A stretch of DNA of 64,000 bases from Conchiformibius sp. (GTDB lineage: Bacteria; Pseudomonadota; Gammaproteobacteria; Burkholderiales; Neisseriaceae): assembly GCA_029984035.1 (NCBI GenBank), contig JASBYJ010000001.1:186001-250000 (forward strand), in the 5' to 3' direction. This document shows positions 45,453 through 54,309 of the stretch, piece by piece (the stretch's first letter is position 1; each line of letters begins with the position of its first letter). The translations under genes were made by a program, and so were the position numbers. The notes below the pieces were generated by a model that did not search any database, was not told the origin of the DNA, and saw only the letters and a program-made list of their open reading frames with translations.

Positions 45453-46592
45453 TTAGCGGCTGATTTTCAGTTTTTGCCACAAAGCTGTGGTTTGTTTTTT
45501 CGCTTCGTCGCTCATTTGCGGCATAACAAAACCGTTTGCCATGTCATCGGCGGTCGGGAAAATCGAACGCGTTGCTACCAATGCGGGATCCATTTTTTCG
45601 CGTGCAGGCAGACTGGCGGGGGCAAATGTAACGAAATTGCCGTTGCGCGCGGCAATGTCCGCATCCAAGGTGTAGTTGATGTAATCGTGGGCGTTTTCGA
45701 TGTTTTTGGCATCGGCGGGGATAACCCAAGATTCTACCCAGAAGCCCATGCCTTTGGGGGTCAGCACTTCAATGCCGACTTTGTTGCCGACTTCTTCCGC
45801 ACGCGCTTTGGCCATATTCAAATCGCCGCCGTTGCCTGCAACCAAGCAGATTTCGCCGCGTGCCAATTCGTCAATGTATGATGGGCTGAAGCGTTTGATA
45901 TCGGGACGGATGGCTTCCAATACGGCCGAAGCGGCTTCGATATCGGCAGAATTCACGCCTCTGGGGTCTTTGCCGATGTAGTTCAGTACAATCGGGAACA
46001 TTTCGCTGGGGCTGTCCCACAATACAACGCCGCAGGATTTGAGTTTGTTGGTGTATTCGGGTTTGAACAACAAATCCCAACCGTTTTCAGGCAGCTCTCC
46101 GCCAAGCAGTTCTTTGCCTTTTGCGGTGATGGCGAGTGTGTTGGCGCCTGAGAAATAGGGGACGGCATATTGGTTGCCCGGGTCGGCTGCTTCGAGCAGC
46201 TTCAGCAGAGACGGGTCAATGTTTTTGTAGTTGGGAATTAAGTCTTTGTTGACTTTCTGATAAGCACCGGCATTGATTTGTCGCGGCAGGAAGGCGATAC
46301 CGGGAACGGCAAGGTCATAGCCCGATTTGCCGGTCAGCATTTTAGCTTCCAGTGTTTCGTTGTTTTCGTACAAGTCGTATACCAGTTTGATACCGCGTGA
46401 TTTTTTGAATTCGTCTACGGTTTCTTCATCTACATAGTTTGACCAGTTGTAGATATTCAAACTGTCTGTTGCCGCCGAACCTGTGTTTTGTTCGGGTATG
46501 TTTTGGGCGGGAGCGGCGTTTTCGGCAGACTGTCCGCCGCAGGCAGCCAAAGCCAGGGCAACGAGGGTGCTTAACAGGATTTTTTGTTTCAT
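45453..46592 (-). CDS. potD: Polyamine ABC transporter substrate-binding lipoprotein (PotD/PotF family)
   Basis: 379 residues from ATG 46592. Lipobox LALAAC, then a Ser/Ala/Gln linker. LNIYNWSNYVDEETVDEFKKSRGIKLVYDLYENNETLEAKML is the PotD/PotF binding-protein opening, and WDLLFKPEYTNKLKSCGVVLWDSPSEMFPIVLNY is the hinge region. It binds spermidine or putrescine in the periplasm. No permease or ATPase genes are adjacent, so the transporter components are elsewhere. Confidence 0.93.
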   Translation of the reverse strand: MKQKILLSTLVALALAACGGQSAENAAPAQNIPEQNTGSAATDSLNIYNWSNYVDEETVDEFKKSRGIKLVYDLYENNETLEAKMLTGKSGYDLAVPGIAFLPRQINAGAYQKVNKDLIPNYKNIDPSLLKLLEAADPGNQYAVPYFSGANTLAITAKGKELLGGELPENGWDLLFKPEYTNKLKSCGVVLWDSPSEMFPIVLNYIGKDPRGVNSADIEAASAVLEAIRPDIKRFSPSYIDELARGEICLVAGNGGDLNMAKARAEEVGNKVGIEVLTPKGMGFWVESWVIPADAKNIENAHDYINYTLDADIAARNGNFVTFAPASLPAREKMDPALVATRSIFPTADDMANGFVMPQMSDEAKKQTTALWQKLKISR

Positions 46593-46764
46593 TATGTTAT
46601 CTTCTCGTGAAGGTGGTTGAAAAAAGGGAATGGGGATTGTAAAGGCAGTTGGGTATACAGGCAATACAATTTATCTGATTTTTTTACGAAAAATGTAACT
46701 TTCTTGAATTATTGTTTTAAAAAAGGTAAACTGCAACGCTTAATTGAATATAACAATCACATCT

Positions 46765-47535
46765 ATGAATTCTGCTTTTGATTTGAAATCCGCACGTTTG
46801 GATGCATTGGTGCTGCGTTTGATGGATGCTGATATAGAAAATATTTCCCAACTTCTTGATAAAAAAAAGAAACAATATAAGAAATTTGCTGCAATGCCGC
46901 TGATTTTGGATACTTCCGAAATCGCGGAAGAGGCGTTGAAAAATATTCCCGAAATTATCGGGATGTTTGACGATAACGGTTTACCCTTTGCCGCATGGCG
47001 CGATTCGCGTGAACAATCCGCCCGAATGGCGAAAGAATGCGGTGTGTTTTTTCTGAAAGAGGATAAATACCTTTCTGCCAATCCCGTGGCGGAAAATACC
47101 GGCGAAGATATTCAGGCAGGCGAAGAGATGTCCGACAGGCTGCCTGAAAACGAAAATAGTGAAACGGAAACTTCCGATATTCAAACTGTTGCCCGCCGTA
47201 CGGTAGTGGTGAATACGCCTGTGCGGACCGGTCAGCAAGTGTATGCGCAGCAGGCGGATTTGATTGTTTTGGGTATGGTGAGCGAAGGTGCGGAAGTGAT
47301 TGCCGATGGCAATATCCATATTTATGCGCCGATGCGCGGACGTGCTTTGGCAGGCGAATCGGGCGATATCCATGCACGGATTTTTATTCAGTCGATGCAG
47401 GCCGAATTGGTCTCTGTGGCCGGCGTGTACCGCGTTTTAGACCAAGATTTGCCGCCGCATCTGCATAGGAAACCCGTACAGGTGGAATTGAATTCGGAAG
47501 GCAGGCTGGCCATCAAATCTATTGACGCAAGATGA
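46765..47535 (+). CDS. minC: Septum site-determining protein MinC
   Basis: FtsZ-assembly inhibitor. 256 residues from ATG 46765 (MNSAFDLKSARLDALVL); a TTG at 46744 is ignored. The N-terminal FtsZ-binding domain is followed by an acidic linker (about residues 106-140) that contains the DUS-encoded RLPEN. The C-terminal beta-helix (RTVVVNTPVRTGQQVYAQQADLIVLG, ADGNIHIYAPMRGRALAGESGD) binds MinD. First gene of minCDE-oxyR. Confidence 0.96.
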   Translation: MNSAFDLKSARLDALVLRLMDADIENISQLLDKKKKQYKKFAAMPLILDTSEIAEEALKNIPEIIGMFDDNGLPFAAWRDSREQSARMAKECGVFFLKEDKYLSANPVAENTGEDIQAGEEMSDRLPENENSETETSDIQTVARRTVVVNTPVRTGQQVYAQQADLIVLGMVSEGAEVIADGNIHIYAPMRGRALAGESGDIHARIFIQSMQAELVSVAGVYRVLDQDLPPHLHRKPVQVELNSEGRLAIKSIDAR

Positions 47536-47604
47536 TTTTCAGGCTGCCTGAAAAGGCGGTATAGAAATATTTTTACATTGACTTGTTTCGTGAGGAAAAC
47601 AAAA

Positions 47605-48414
47605 GTGGCAAAAATCATTGTGGTAACTTCAGGAAAAGGCGGTGTGGGTAAAACCACCACTTCTGCCAGTATTTCCAGCGGTTTGGCTTTGCGCGGACAC
47701 AAAACCTGCGTGATTGATTTTGATGTGGGGTTGCGCAACCTTGATTTGATTATGGGTTGCGAAAGGCGCGTGGTTTATGATTTTGTCAATGTCATTCAAG
47801 AAGAGGCAACATTGAATCAGGCTTTGATTAAAGACAAACATTGCGACCAGCTCTACATTCTGCCTGCGTCTCAAACCCGTGATAAGGAAGCATTGACTAA
47901 AGAAGGCGTGGAAAAAGTGTTGAACGGTTTGGCCGAGATGGATTTTGAATACATTATCTGCGACTCGCCTGCCGGTATCGAACACGGGGCTTTGATGGCT
48001 CTGTATTTTGCCGATGAAGCGATTGTAACGACCAATCCCGAAGTATCCAGCGTGCGTGACTCGGACCGTATTTTGGGTATTTTGCAAAGCAAATCCCGTC
48101 ATGCGGAGCAGGGCGGCTCGGTTAAAGAGCATCTGTTGATTACGCGCTATTCGCCCGAGCGCGTGGAAAAAGAAGAAATGTTGTCGGTGGACGATATTTC
48201 AGACATTTTGCGTATTCCGCTTATCGGTGTGATTCCCGAATCGCCCAATGTCTTGCAGGCATCGAATTCGGGTGCGCCCGTTATCCATCAGGCAGACAGC
48301 ATCGCTGCCGAAGCCTATAAGGATGTTGTGGCGCGGTTGTTGGGTGAAAGTCGCGAAATCCGCTTCTTGGAAGCCGATAAAAAAGGCTTTTTCTCACGCT
48401 TGTTCGGGGGGTAG
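47605..48414 (+). CDS. minD: Septum site-determining protein MinD
   Basis: Membrane-cycling ATPase that positions MinC. 269 residues starting with GTG 47605 (VAKIIVVTSGKGGVGKTTT), preceded by GAGG; an ATG-less upstream extension is not conserved. Deviant Walker A SGKGGVGKTT, switch regions DFDVGLRN and CDSPAGIEHGA, and the amphipathic C-terminal membrane helix (GFFSRLFGG) are all present. Confidence 0.97.
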   Translation: MAKIIVVTSGKGGVGKTTTSASISSGLALRGHKTCVIDFDVGLRNLDLIMGCERRVVYDFVNVIQEEATLNQALIKDKHCDQLYILPASQTRDKEALTKEGVEKVLNGLAEMDFEYIICDSPAGIEHGALMALYFADEAIVTTNPEVSSVRDSDRILGILQSKSRHAEQGGSVKEHLLITRYSPERVEKEEMLSVDDISDILRIPLIGVIPESPNVLQASNSGAPVIHQADSIAAEAYKDVVARLLGESREIRFLEADKKGFFSRLFGG

Positions 48415-48417
48415 GCC

Positions 48418-48738
48418 ATGTCATTGATTGAACGGCTGTTTGGTAAAAAGCCGAGTTCCGCCAGTATTGCGCGCGACCGTCTGCAAATCATCATCACCCA
48501 GGAACGCAGCAACCGTAACGCTTCGCGCGTACCCGACTATTTGCCTACTTTGCAGAAGGAAGTATTGGAGGTGTTATCCAAATATGTCAGCATTAAATTG
48601 GAAGACATCAATATTTCCCATGAAAAACACGACGGTGTCGATATGCTGGCCTTGAATATCACTTTGCCGGACAACAGGCTGCCTGAAAGCAAACCCGCCG
48701 ATAGCGAAAACGGCCCAACAGACGAATCCGCCTCCTGA
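48418..48738 (+). CDS. minE: Cell division topological specificity factor MinE
   Basis: 106 residues. Residues 1-12 form the membrane helix (MSLIERLFGKKP), then the anti-MinCD segment (ARDRLQIIITQERS) and the dimerisation domain to about residue 86. A roughly 20-residue acidic tail follows (ESKPADSENGPTDESAS). Its start is a DUS read in frame (NRLPES). The usual neisserial length is near 87, so the tail looks like an add-on created by DUS insertion. It begins 4 bases after minD. Confidence 0.95.
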   Translation: MSLIERLFGKKPSSASIARDRLQIIITQERSNRNASRVPDYLPTLQKEVLEVLSKYVSIKLEDINISHEKHDGVDMLALNITLPDNRLPESKPADSENGPTDESAS

Positions 48739-48756
48739 TAAGAAAGCCTAGCGATT

Positions 48757-49674
48757 ATGACTTTGACCGAACTGCGCTATATCGTAGCGGTAGCGCAAGA
48801 GAAACATTTCGGACGCGCCGCCCAGCGCAGTCATGTTAGCCAGCCCACTTTGTCTATTGCCATCAAAAAATTGGAAGACGAATTGGGTGTGCCGCTGTTT
48901 GACCGCAGCAGCAGCGAAGTGATGATGACCGAAGCGGGCGAACGCATTGTGGAGCAGGCGAGAAGGGTATTGAGCGAAGCCGACAGAATAGTGGTATTGG
49001 CAAACGAAGAGCAAAACCAATTGGAAGGTACGTTCCGCTTGGGATTGATTTTTACCGTTGCTCCCTATCTGCTGCCCAAACTTATTATTTCGCTGCGTCA
49101 TATCGCACCCAAAATGCCCTTGATTTTGGAAGAAAATCATACAAGTGCGTTAACCGAGCAGCTTAAGCGCGGCGATATAGATGCCATGATTGTGGCAGAA
49201 CCTTACAGCGAACCCGGTATCGAAACGATACCGCTGTATGACGAGCCTTTTTTTGTTATCGTGCCCAAAGGACACCGTTTTGAAGAGCTTGATGCCGTTA
49301 CTACGGCGGATATTGCAGAAGAAACCGTGTTGCTGCTCACCGAAGGCAATTGTATGCGCGACCAAGTATTGGGTTCGTGTAACGAATTGGCATCAAGGCA
49401 GAAAGTGGCAGGTTTGGCCAATATCGTGCAGGGAAGCTCGTTAAACACCATACGCCATATGGTTGCCAGCGGTTTGGGTATCAGCGTAGTTCCTTCCACT
49501 TCGCTAACCGATAACGACCATATGCTGTTTTCCATTATCCCTTTTGCGCCTCCCGCACCGCAACGGCGGATTTTGCTGGCTTCACGGCGTAATTTTGTCC
49601 GTCCGCAGGCTCTGTCTTCGATTGCCCAAGCTGTCAAACAGGCGCAATTGGCAGGTGTGTCATTTGTTTCCTAA
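48757..49674 (+). CDS. oxyR: Hydrogen peroxide-sensing LysR regulator OxyR
   Basis: 305 residues. N-terminal winged helix-turn-helix (LRYIVAVAQEKHFGRAAQRSHVSQPTLSIAIKKLE) and a redox domain with the cysteine pair in TEGNCMRDQVLGSC (C199/C208 equivalents). It senses peroxide by disulfide formation. Co-directional with minCDE, 18 bases after minE, the same arrangement as in gonococcus, where oxyR is reported to be co-transcribed with min genes. Confidence 0.96.
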   Translation: MTLTELRYIVAVAQEKHFGRAAQRSHVSQPTLSIAIKKLEDELGVPLFDRSSSEVMMTEAGERIVEQARRVLSEADRIVVLANEEQNQLEGTFRLGLIFTVAPYLLPKLIISLRHIAPKMPLILEENHTSALTEQLKRGDIDAMIVAEPYSEPGIETIPLYDEPFFVIVPKGHRFEELDAVTTADIAEETVLLLTEGNCMRDQVLGSCNELASRQKVAGLANIVQGSSLNTIRHMVASGLGISVVPSTSLTDNDHMLFSIIPFAPPAPQRRILLASRRNFVRPQALSSIAQAVKQAQLAGVSFVS

Positions 49675-49721
49675 CTTTTTCAGGCAGCCTAATTTCAAAC
49701 AATTTAGGCTGCCTGAAAACT

Positions 49722-50216
49722 ATGATGCCTATGATGAAAGAAATTAAGCAGAGAATTCTTCACAAAATCCGTCAGCAAGGCGTACAAATCACCCCGTTGC
49801 GCGAACAAGTGTTGGATATTGTTTTGCAAAGTGAAGGTGTGATTAAGGCCTATACCGTTTTGGCGCACATGCAGCGCAATAGCGACAGCGTAGTCGCCCC
49901 GCCAACTGCGTACCGTGCTTTGGATTTTTGGGCGGATGCCGGTATTTTGCACAAAATCCCTGCCGTAAACGGTTATGTTTTATGCAATCATGCGAGACAC
50001 GAATGCGGCAGCCAGTGCAGCGGCGGGCATCATCACGACAGCAGCTTTATTTTGGTGTGTACCGAGTGCGGCGCCATTGACGAGCAAAGTTTGAGCCACG
50101 AATGGAATGCATTGCAAAAAGCAGCATCCTTGTCGGGCTTCAGATTAAAAGAAGAGCATGTTGTGTTGACGGGATTGTGCCGAAACTGTCGTAACAGTGC
50201 GTCAAGAGAAAGTTAG
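49722..50216 (+). CDS. zur: Zinc uptake regulator Zur (Fur family)
   Basis: 164 residues. Winged-helix part (ITPLREQVLDIVLQSEGVIKAYTVLAHM) followed by the metal-binding half with NHARHECGSQCSGGHHHDSSFILVCTECG and CRNC, giving two CxxC pairs for the structural zinc. The His-rich GGHHHDS fits Zur. A DUS directly precedes the start; the ATGs at 49722 and 49734 are both possible. Confidence 0.93.
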   Translation: MMPMMKEIKQRILHKIRQQGVQITPLREQVLDIVLQSEGVIKAYTVLAHMQRNSDSVVAPPTAYRALDFWADAGILHKIPAVNGYVLCNHARHECGSQCSGGHHHDSSFILVCTECGAIDEQSLSHEWNALQKAASLSGFRLKEEHVVLTGLCRNCRNSASRES

Positions 50217-50312
50217 CCGGTTGGGTGTGGCTGGCACATCATAAGAGCCATAATCCGATACAAGCGCAATTCTTGGAATGGCGGGAATGGATAAATAGCC
50301 TTTCAGGCAGCC

Positions 50313-50797
50313 TGAAAGATTTGCGTTTCAAACTGCACGGCACCATCGCCAAAGTAACGGACGATTGCGAACGCCGCCAACAATTTAACACCGCCATCGC
50401 CGCCGTAATGGAGCTGCTGAACCAATACGACAAAACCGACACGTCTGGCGAAGATGGTCGCGCCCTTGCCCGCGAAGTGCTGGAAAACGTGTTGTTGCTG
50501 CTCGCGCCGATTACGCCGCACATTTGCGATGCACTGTGGACGGAATTGTGCGGCGGCAGCCTGTGGGCGCAAAGCTGGCCGCAGCCCGATGCCGCCGCGC
50601 TGGTGCAGGACGAAGTGGAGATTATGGTGCAGGTAAACGGCAAGTTGCGCGACAAAATCACCGTTCCCGCCGATGCGGACAACGCCGCTTTGGAAGCTGC
50701 CGCGCTGGCGAGCGCGGGCGCACAAAAATTCATTAACGGCGCAACACCGAAGAAAGTGGTTGTCGTGCCGAAGCGGTTGGTGAATATTGTGGTTTAA
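50313..50797 (+). pseudogene. leuS: C-terminal fragment of leucyl-tRNA synthetase
   Basis: The frame from 50225 reads through a short unrelated lead (to about 50310) and then continues as the LeuS anticodon-binding and C-terminal domains: DLRFKLHGTIAKVTDDCERR, LLLAPITPHICDALWTELCGGSLW, VQVNGKLRDKITVPADADN, ending TPKKVVVVPKRLVNIVV. About 160 of 870 residues remain; the catalytic core is gone, so it cannot charge tRNA. The junction coincides with a DUS pair (50303-50318). Base use is more GC-rich than zur. A functional leuS must be elsewhere. Confidence 0.9.
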
Positions 50798-50806
50798 GCA
50801 ACGGAA

Positions 50807-50844
50807 CGCCCGCATGCTGATGGACGGTGTGCGGGCATTTTTTT
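50807..50844 (+). terminator. Terminator of the leuS fragment
   Basis: GCCCGCA pairs with TGCGGGC and is followed by ATTTTTTT; it lies 10 bases after the leuS stop codon, so the fragment carries its own terminator. Confidence 0.85.
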
Positions 50845-50890
50845 CAGGCAGCCTGAAACATTATCACTCTATTATTTTCCAGGAAATATC

Positions 50891-52876
50891 ATGCAATTAA
50901 ATCAGTTAATCCAAGAGTCCGCCTATAAATTATCCCAATTTAATGCCAAACAAATTGAGTTTTTGGAAAGCCAAATTACCCAAAAATCGGGCAAGAACGG
51001 CGATGTACCCCATATTCCTTGCTTGGTACGCAAAAAAATGGTCAAACTCACGCCCGAAGAGGCCGTGCGCCAACTCTACCTGCTCAAACTCCATCAGGAC
51101 TACGGCTATCCCTACGAACGCATGGAATTGGAATATTCGGTTGCATTTGGGCGCGAGAAAAAACGTGCCGATATTGTAATTTTTGACCGTGATAATCCGA
51201 ATGTGGTGTACATCATCGTTGAACTGAAAAAACCCAAATTAAAAGACGGAAAAGAACAATTAAAATCCTATTGCAACGCCACCGGCGCACCGATTGGCGT
51301 ATGGACAAACAGCGATGCCATTTCTTATTACAACCGCCGCGACCCCAATTATTTCAAAGACATTCCTAATATTCCCAGTGTTCACGAAAAATTATCCGAT
51401 ATTTTGCAAGAGCGCTGGACGATTGATGATTTAATCAAAAATGACAAAATCGCCACCCAACGCAAATCATTAAAAGATTTGGTGATTGAAATGGAAGACG
51501 AGGTGTTGGCCAATGCAGGGGTCGATGTTTTTGAAGAATTGTTTCAGCTGATTTTTACCAAGCTTTATGACGAGATGGAGAGCACCCGAAATAAAGAGCG
51601 CCATTTGGAATTTCGCAATTATGGTGACACCGAAAACGAACTTAAAACCAAAATCCAAGCGCTTTTTGATAAAGCAAAAAGTAAATGGGAAGGCGTATTT
51701 GCGGAAAGCAGCAAAATCAACTTATCACCATCGCATTTAGCCATTTGCGTATCGTCATTGGAAGAAGTCAAACTTTTTAATTCCAATTTGGACGTGGTGG
51801 ATGAAGCTTTTGAATACCTCATCAACAAATCATCAAAAGGAGAAAAAGGGCAATATTTTACCCCGCGCTATGTGATTGATATGTGCGTCAAAATGCTTGA
51901 CCCTAAGCCGTCTGAAACCGTGATTGACACCGCCGCGGGCAGTTGCGGTTTTCCAGTACACGCCATTTTTCATGTCTGGGAAAAACAGCTTAAAGAAAAA
52001 GGGCGTGAACGTTCCCATCTATTCACTGCCGAACAAAAATTGCCCGAACAGGTTGATTATGTGCAGGAAAAAGTCTTTGCCATTGATTTTGATGAAAAAG
52101 CGGTGCGTGTTGCCCGCACACTAAACCTCATCGCAGGTGATGGACAAACCAATGTTTTACATTTAAATACTTTGGATTATGAACGTTGGGACGACTTTAC
52201 CAAAGATGAAGCATGGAGCGATATTTACGGCAATGGCTGGAAAAAACTGCGTAAATTACGTAAAACCAAAGAGCAAAACCGTGATTTTGGATTTGATATT
52301 TTGATGGCCAATCCACCCTTTGCAGGCGACATCAAAGAAACCCGCATTTTGGCACGCTATGAACTCGGCAAAAACAGCAAAGGCAAGCAACAAACCAAAG
52401 TCGGACGCGATATTTTGTTTATTGAGCGTAATTTGGATTTTTTAAAAGATGGCGGACGTATGGCAATTGTGTTGCCGCAAGGACGTTTCAATAATTCCAG
52501 CGACAAGCATATCCGTGATTTTATTGCCGAACGCTGCCGTATTTTGGCGGTGGTGGGTTTGCACGGCAATGTCTTTAAACCGCATACAGGCACCAAAACG
52601 TCCGTTTTATTTGTGCAGAAATGGCACGATGAACTTTGCCCCAAAGTGGACGACTATCCGATTTTCTTTGCCACCATGCAAAGCCCGAGCAAAGACAATT
52701 CGGGCGACAAAATCCATGTGAAGCATTCGGACGGTCTGCCCGTTTTGGACGGACACGGGCATTTGATTGTGGAACACGATTTGTTTAATCACGATGGTTT
52801 GACACAAGACGGCATTGCCGAAGCCTTTATTGAATTTGCCAAAAAAGAAGGTTTGTCTTTTGTGGGAAAGGATTAA
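50891..52876 (+). CDS. Fused restriction endonuclease / N6-adenine DNA methylase of a type I-like or BcgI-like system
   Basis: 661 residues. The N-terminal part (1-190) is a HsdR_N-type nuclease domain: Asp94, Glu111 and Lys113 in RADIVIFD and IIVELKKPK give the PD-(D/E)XK pattern. A helical linker (190-310) leads to an HsdM-type methylase: GQYFTPRYVIDMCVKML, motif I DTAAGSCGFP (346-355; usual DPACGSGGF, so diverged) and motif IV NPPF (474-477). There is no helicase domain. With specificity genes following, this resembles BcgI-like enzymes, where one polypeptide cuts and methylates and an S subunit gives target choice. Cutting without DNA translocation is inferred. Confidence 0.82.
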   Translation: MQLNQLIQESAYKLSQFNAKQIEFLESQITQKSGKNGDVPHIPCLVRKKMVKLTPEEAVRQLYLLKLHQDYGYPYERMELEYSVAFGREKKRADIVIFDRDNPNVVYIIVELKKPKLKDGKEQLKSYCNATGAPIGVWTNSDAISYYNRRDPNYFKDIPNIPSVHEKLSDILQERWTIDDLIKNDKIATQRKSLKDLVIEMEDEVLANAGVDVFEELFQLIFTKLYDEMESTRNKERHLEFRNYGDTENELKTKIQALFDKAKSKWEGVFAESSKINLSPSHLAICVSSLEEVKLFNSNLDVVDEAFEYLINKSSKGEKGQYFTPRYVIDMCVKMLDPKPSETVIDTAAGSCGFPVHAIFHVWEKQLKEKGRERSHLFTAEQKLPEQVDYVQEKVFAIDFDEKAVRVARTLNLIAGDGQTNVLHLNTLDYERWDDFTKDEAWSDIYGNGWKKLRKLRKTKEQNRDFGFDILMANPPFAGDIKETRILARYELGKNSKGKQQTKVGRDILFIERNLDFLKDGGRMAIVLPQGRFNNSSDKHIRDFIAERCRILAVVGLHGNVFKPHTGTKTSVLFVQKWHDELCPKVDDYPIFFATMQSPSKDNSGDKIHVKHSDGLPVLDGHGHLIVEHDLFNHDGLTQDGIAEAFIEFAKKEGLSFVGKD

Positions 52877-52905
52877 GCCCTTTTGACGAAGCCAAATATC
52901 AGGCT

Positions 52906-54309
52906 TTGTTGAAAGGGCTGGAGGTGAGAGAGGTCTTGTTATCCATTATCAGTAAAAACAAAGATTATAGATTTGATACTGATTTTTGGACAAAAGAACC
53001 TAAACAAAATCCAAATTTAACCTATATTAAAATTGGTGATTGCCTTTTAAAATCACAATATGGGATTTCTATTGCTATGAATGAAGATGGGAAAGGTATT
53101 CCAATTTATAGAATGAATGAAATTCATAATATGTTATGTGATTTTTCTGTATCAAAATGCGCCGATATATCAGACTTAGAAAAGGAAATTTTTTTATTAA
53201 ACGACAGAGATGTTTTGTTTAATAGGACAAATTCTTTTGAATGGGTTGGTAGAACAGGAATTTTTTACCAGCAGCATGATATGGATTTTATTTTTGCTTC
53301 TTACCTTGTACGATTTGTTCCCAATGAGGAGGTTATCTTACCTGAATATTTAACTGCATACCTTAATACAAAATATGGTATTTGGGATTTAAAAAGACGG
53401 GCTAGGCAGTCTATCAATCAAACGAATATCAACCCAGAAGAAGTAAAAGAAACTTTTATCCCTTTATTAGATAAAAGTATCCAATTGAAAATTAAAGATT
53501 ATTTTGATAGTGCAAAAGTATCTTTAATGAAATCAAATTGTATATACACCGAAGCCGAAAATCTATTATTAGAAAACTTAGGCTTAAAAAACTTTCAGGC
53601 AGCCTGCAATCCGGTCAATATCAAATCTTTAAAACAAAGTTTCTTAAAAACAGGCAGATTGGATGCGGAATTTTACCAACCGTTTTATGAGCAATTGGAA
53701 CAGCATATCCGCAATCATACGCACGGCTTCAAGCCTTTAAGCAAGGTATGCCGCCTGAAAGATAAAAACTATACGCCTAAAGATAATCAGGAATATGACT
53801 ATATTGAATTATCCAATATCGGAAATTCAGGCGAAATTACAGGCAGCACGCGGGCATTCGGTAAAGACCTGCCTTCCCGTGCAAGGCGGAAAGTACAAAG
53901 CAATGATGTGGTGATTTCCAGTATTGAAGGTTCATTGCAAAGTTGTGCCATTGTGCCGCCGCAATATGATGGCGCTTTATGTTCAACGGGTTTTTATGTA
54001 TTGTCGCCCAATGAAATAAATCCGGAAACATTATTGGTTTTGTTCAAATCATCTTTGATGCAAGGAGTTTTAAAACGAAATTGTTCAGGAACCATTTTGA
54101 CCGCTATCAACAAAGATGACTTGCTCAATATTCCTGTACCGCTTATTGACCCAGAAACCCAAACCCAAATCGCCGACCATATCCGCCAAAGCAATGCCTT
54201 ACGCCAAAAAGCACATTCGCTGCTGGCGCAAGCCCAATCCGCAGTTGAAACGGAAATTGAAAATAATTCAATTAATTCAGTAAATTGCGGGGGGGGGGGT
54301 AAACCTTGA
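52906..54309 (+). CDS. hsdS: Specificity subunit HsdS with two TRDs, ending at a G11 phase-variation tract
   Basis: 467 residues in the present phase. TRD1 (about 20-175) starts after RFDTDFWTK; a conserved helix (KVSLMKSNCIYTEAENLLLENLGL) leads to TRD2, which starts after TGRLDAEFYQP (about 250-440), and a second helix follows (ALRQKAHSLLAQAQSAVETEIENN). Eleven G residues (54289-54299) then give CGGGGKP-stop. Losing one G would fuse it to the next frame. The first start codons are TTG at 52906/52909, yet the frame is open upstream and encodes a conserved-looking PFDEAKYQALLKGLEV, so the true start or a frameshift from the methylase gene is unclear. Confidence 0.88.
   Translation: MLKGLEVREVLLSIISKNKDYRFDTDFWTKEPKQNPNLTYIKIGDCLLKSQYGISIAMNEDGKGIPIYRMNEIHNMLCDFSVSKCADISDLEKEIFLLNDRDVLFNRTNSFEWVGRTGIFYQQHDMDFIFASYLVRFVPNEEVILPEYLTAYLNTKYGIWDLKRRARQSINQTNINPEEVKETFIPLLDKSIQLKIKDYFDSAKVSLMKSNCIYTEAENLLLENLGLKNFQAACNPVNIKSLKQSFLKTGRLDAEFYQPFYEQLEQHIRNHTHGFKPLSKVCRLKDKNYTPKDNQEYDYIELSNIGNSGEITGSTRAFGKDLPSRARRKVQSNDVVISSIEGSLQSCAIVPPQYDGALCSTGFYVLSPNEINPETLLVLFKSSLMQGVLKRNCSGTILTAINKDDLLNIPVPLIDPETQTQIADHIRQSNALRQKAHSLLAQAQSAVETEIENNSINSVNCGGGGKP
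54289..54299 (+). repeat. G11 homopolymer in hsdS (slipped-strand switch)
   Basis: Eleven consecutive G after AATTGC. With 11 G the upstream frame stops at 54309. With 10 G it reads GTA AAC CTT GAA into the downstream TRD frame without a stop. Homopolymeric G of this length is hypermutable in Neisseriaceae. Confidence 0.92.

Noticed and set aside
50225..50312. Treating the leuS fragment as a complete small protein starting at 50225
   Set aside because: The lead segment is unrelated, includes DUS translation, and the remaining part is only the LeuS C-terminus.
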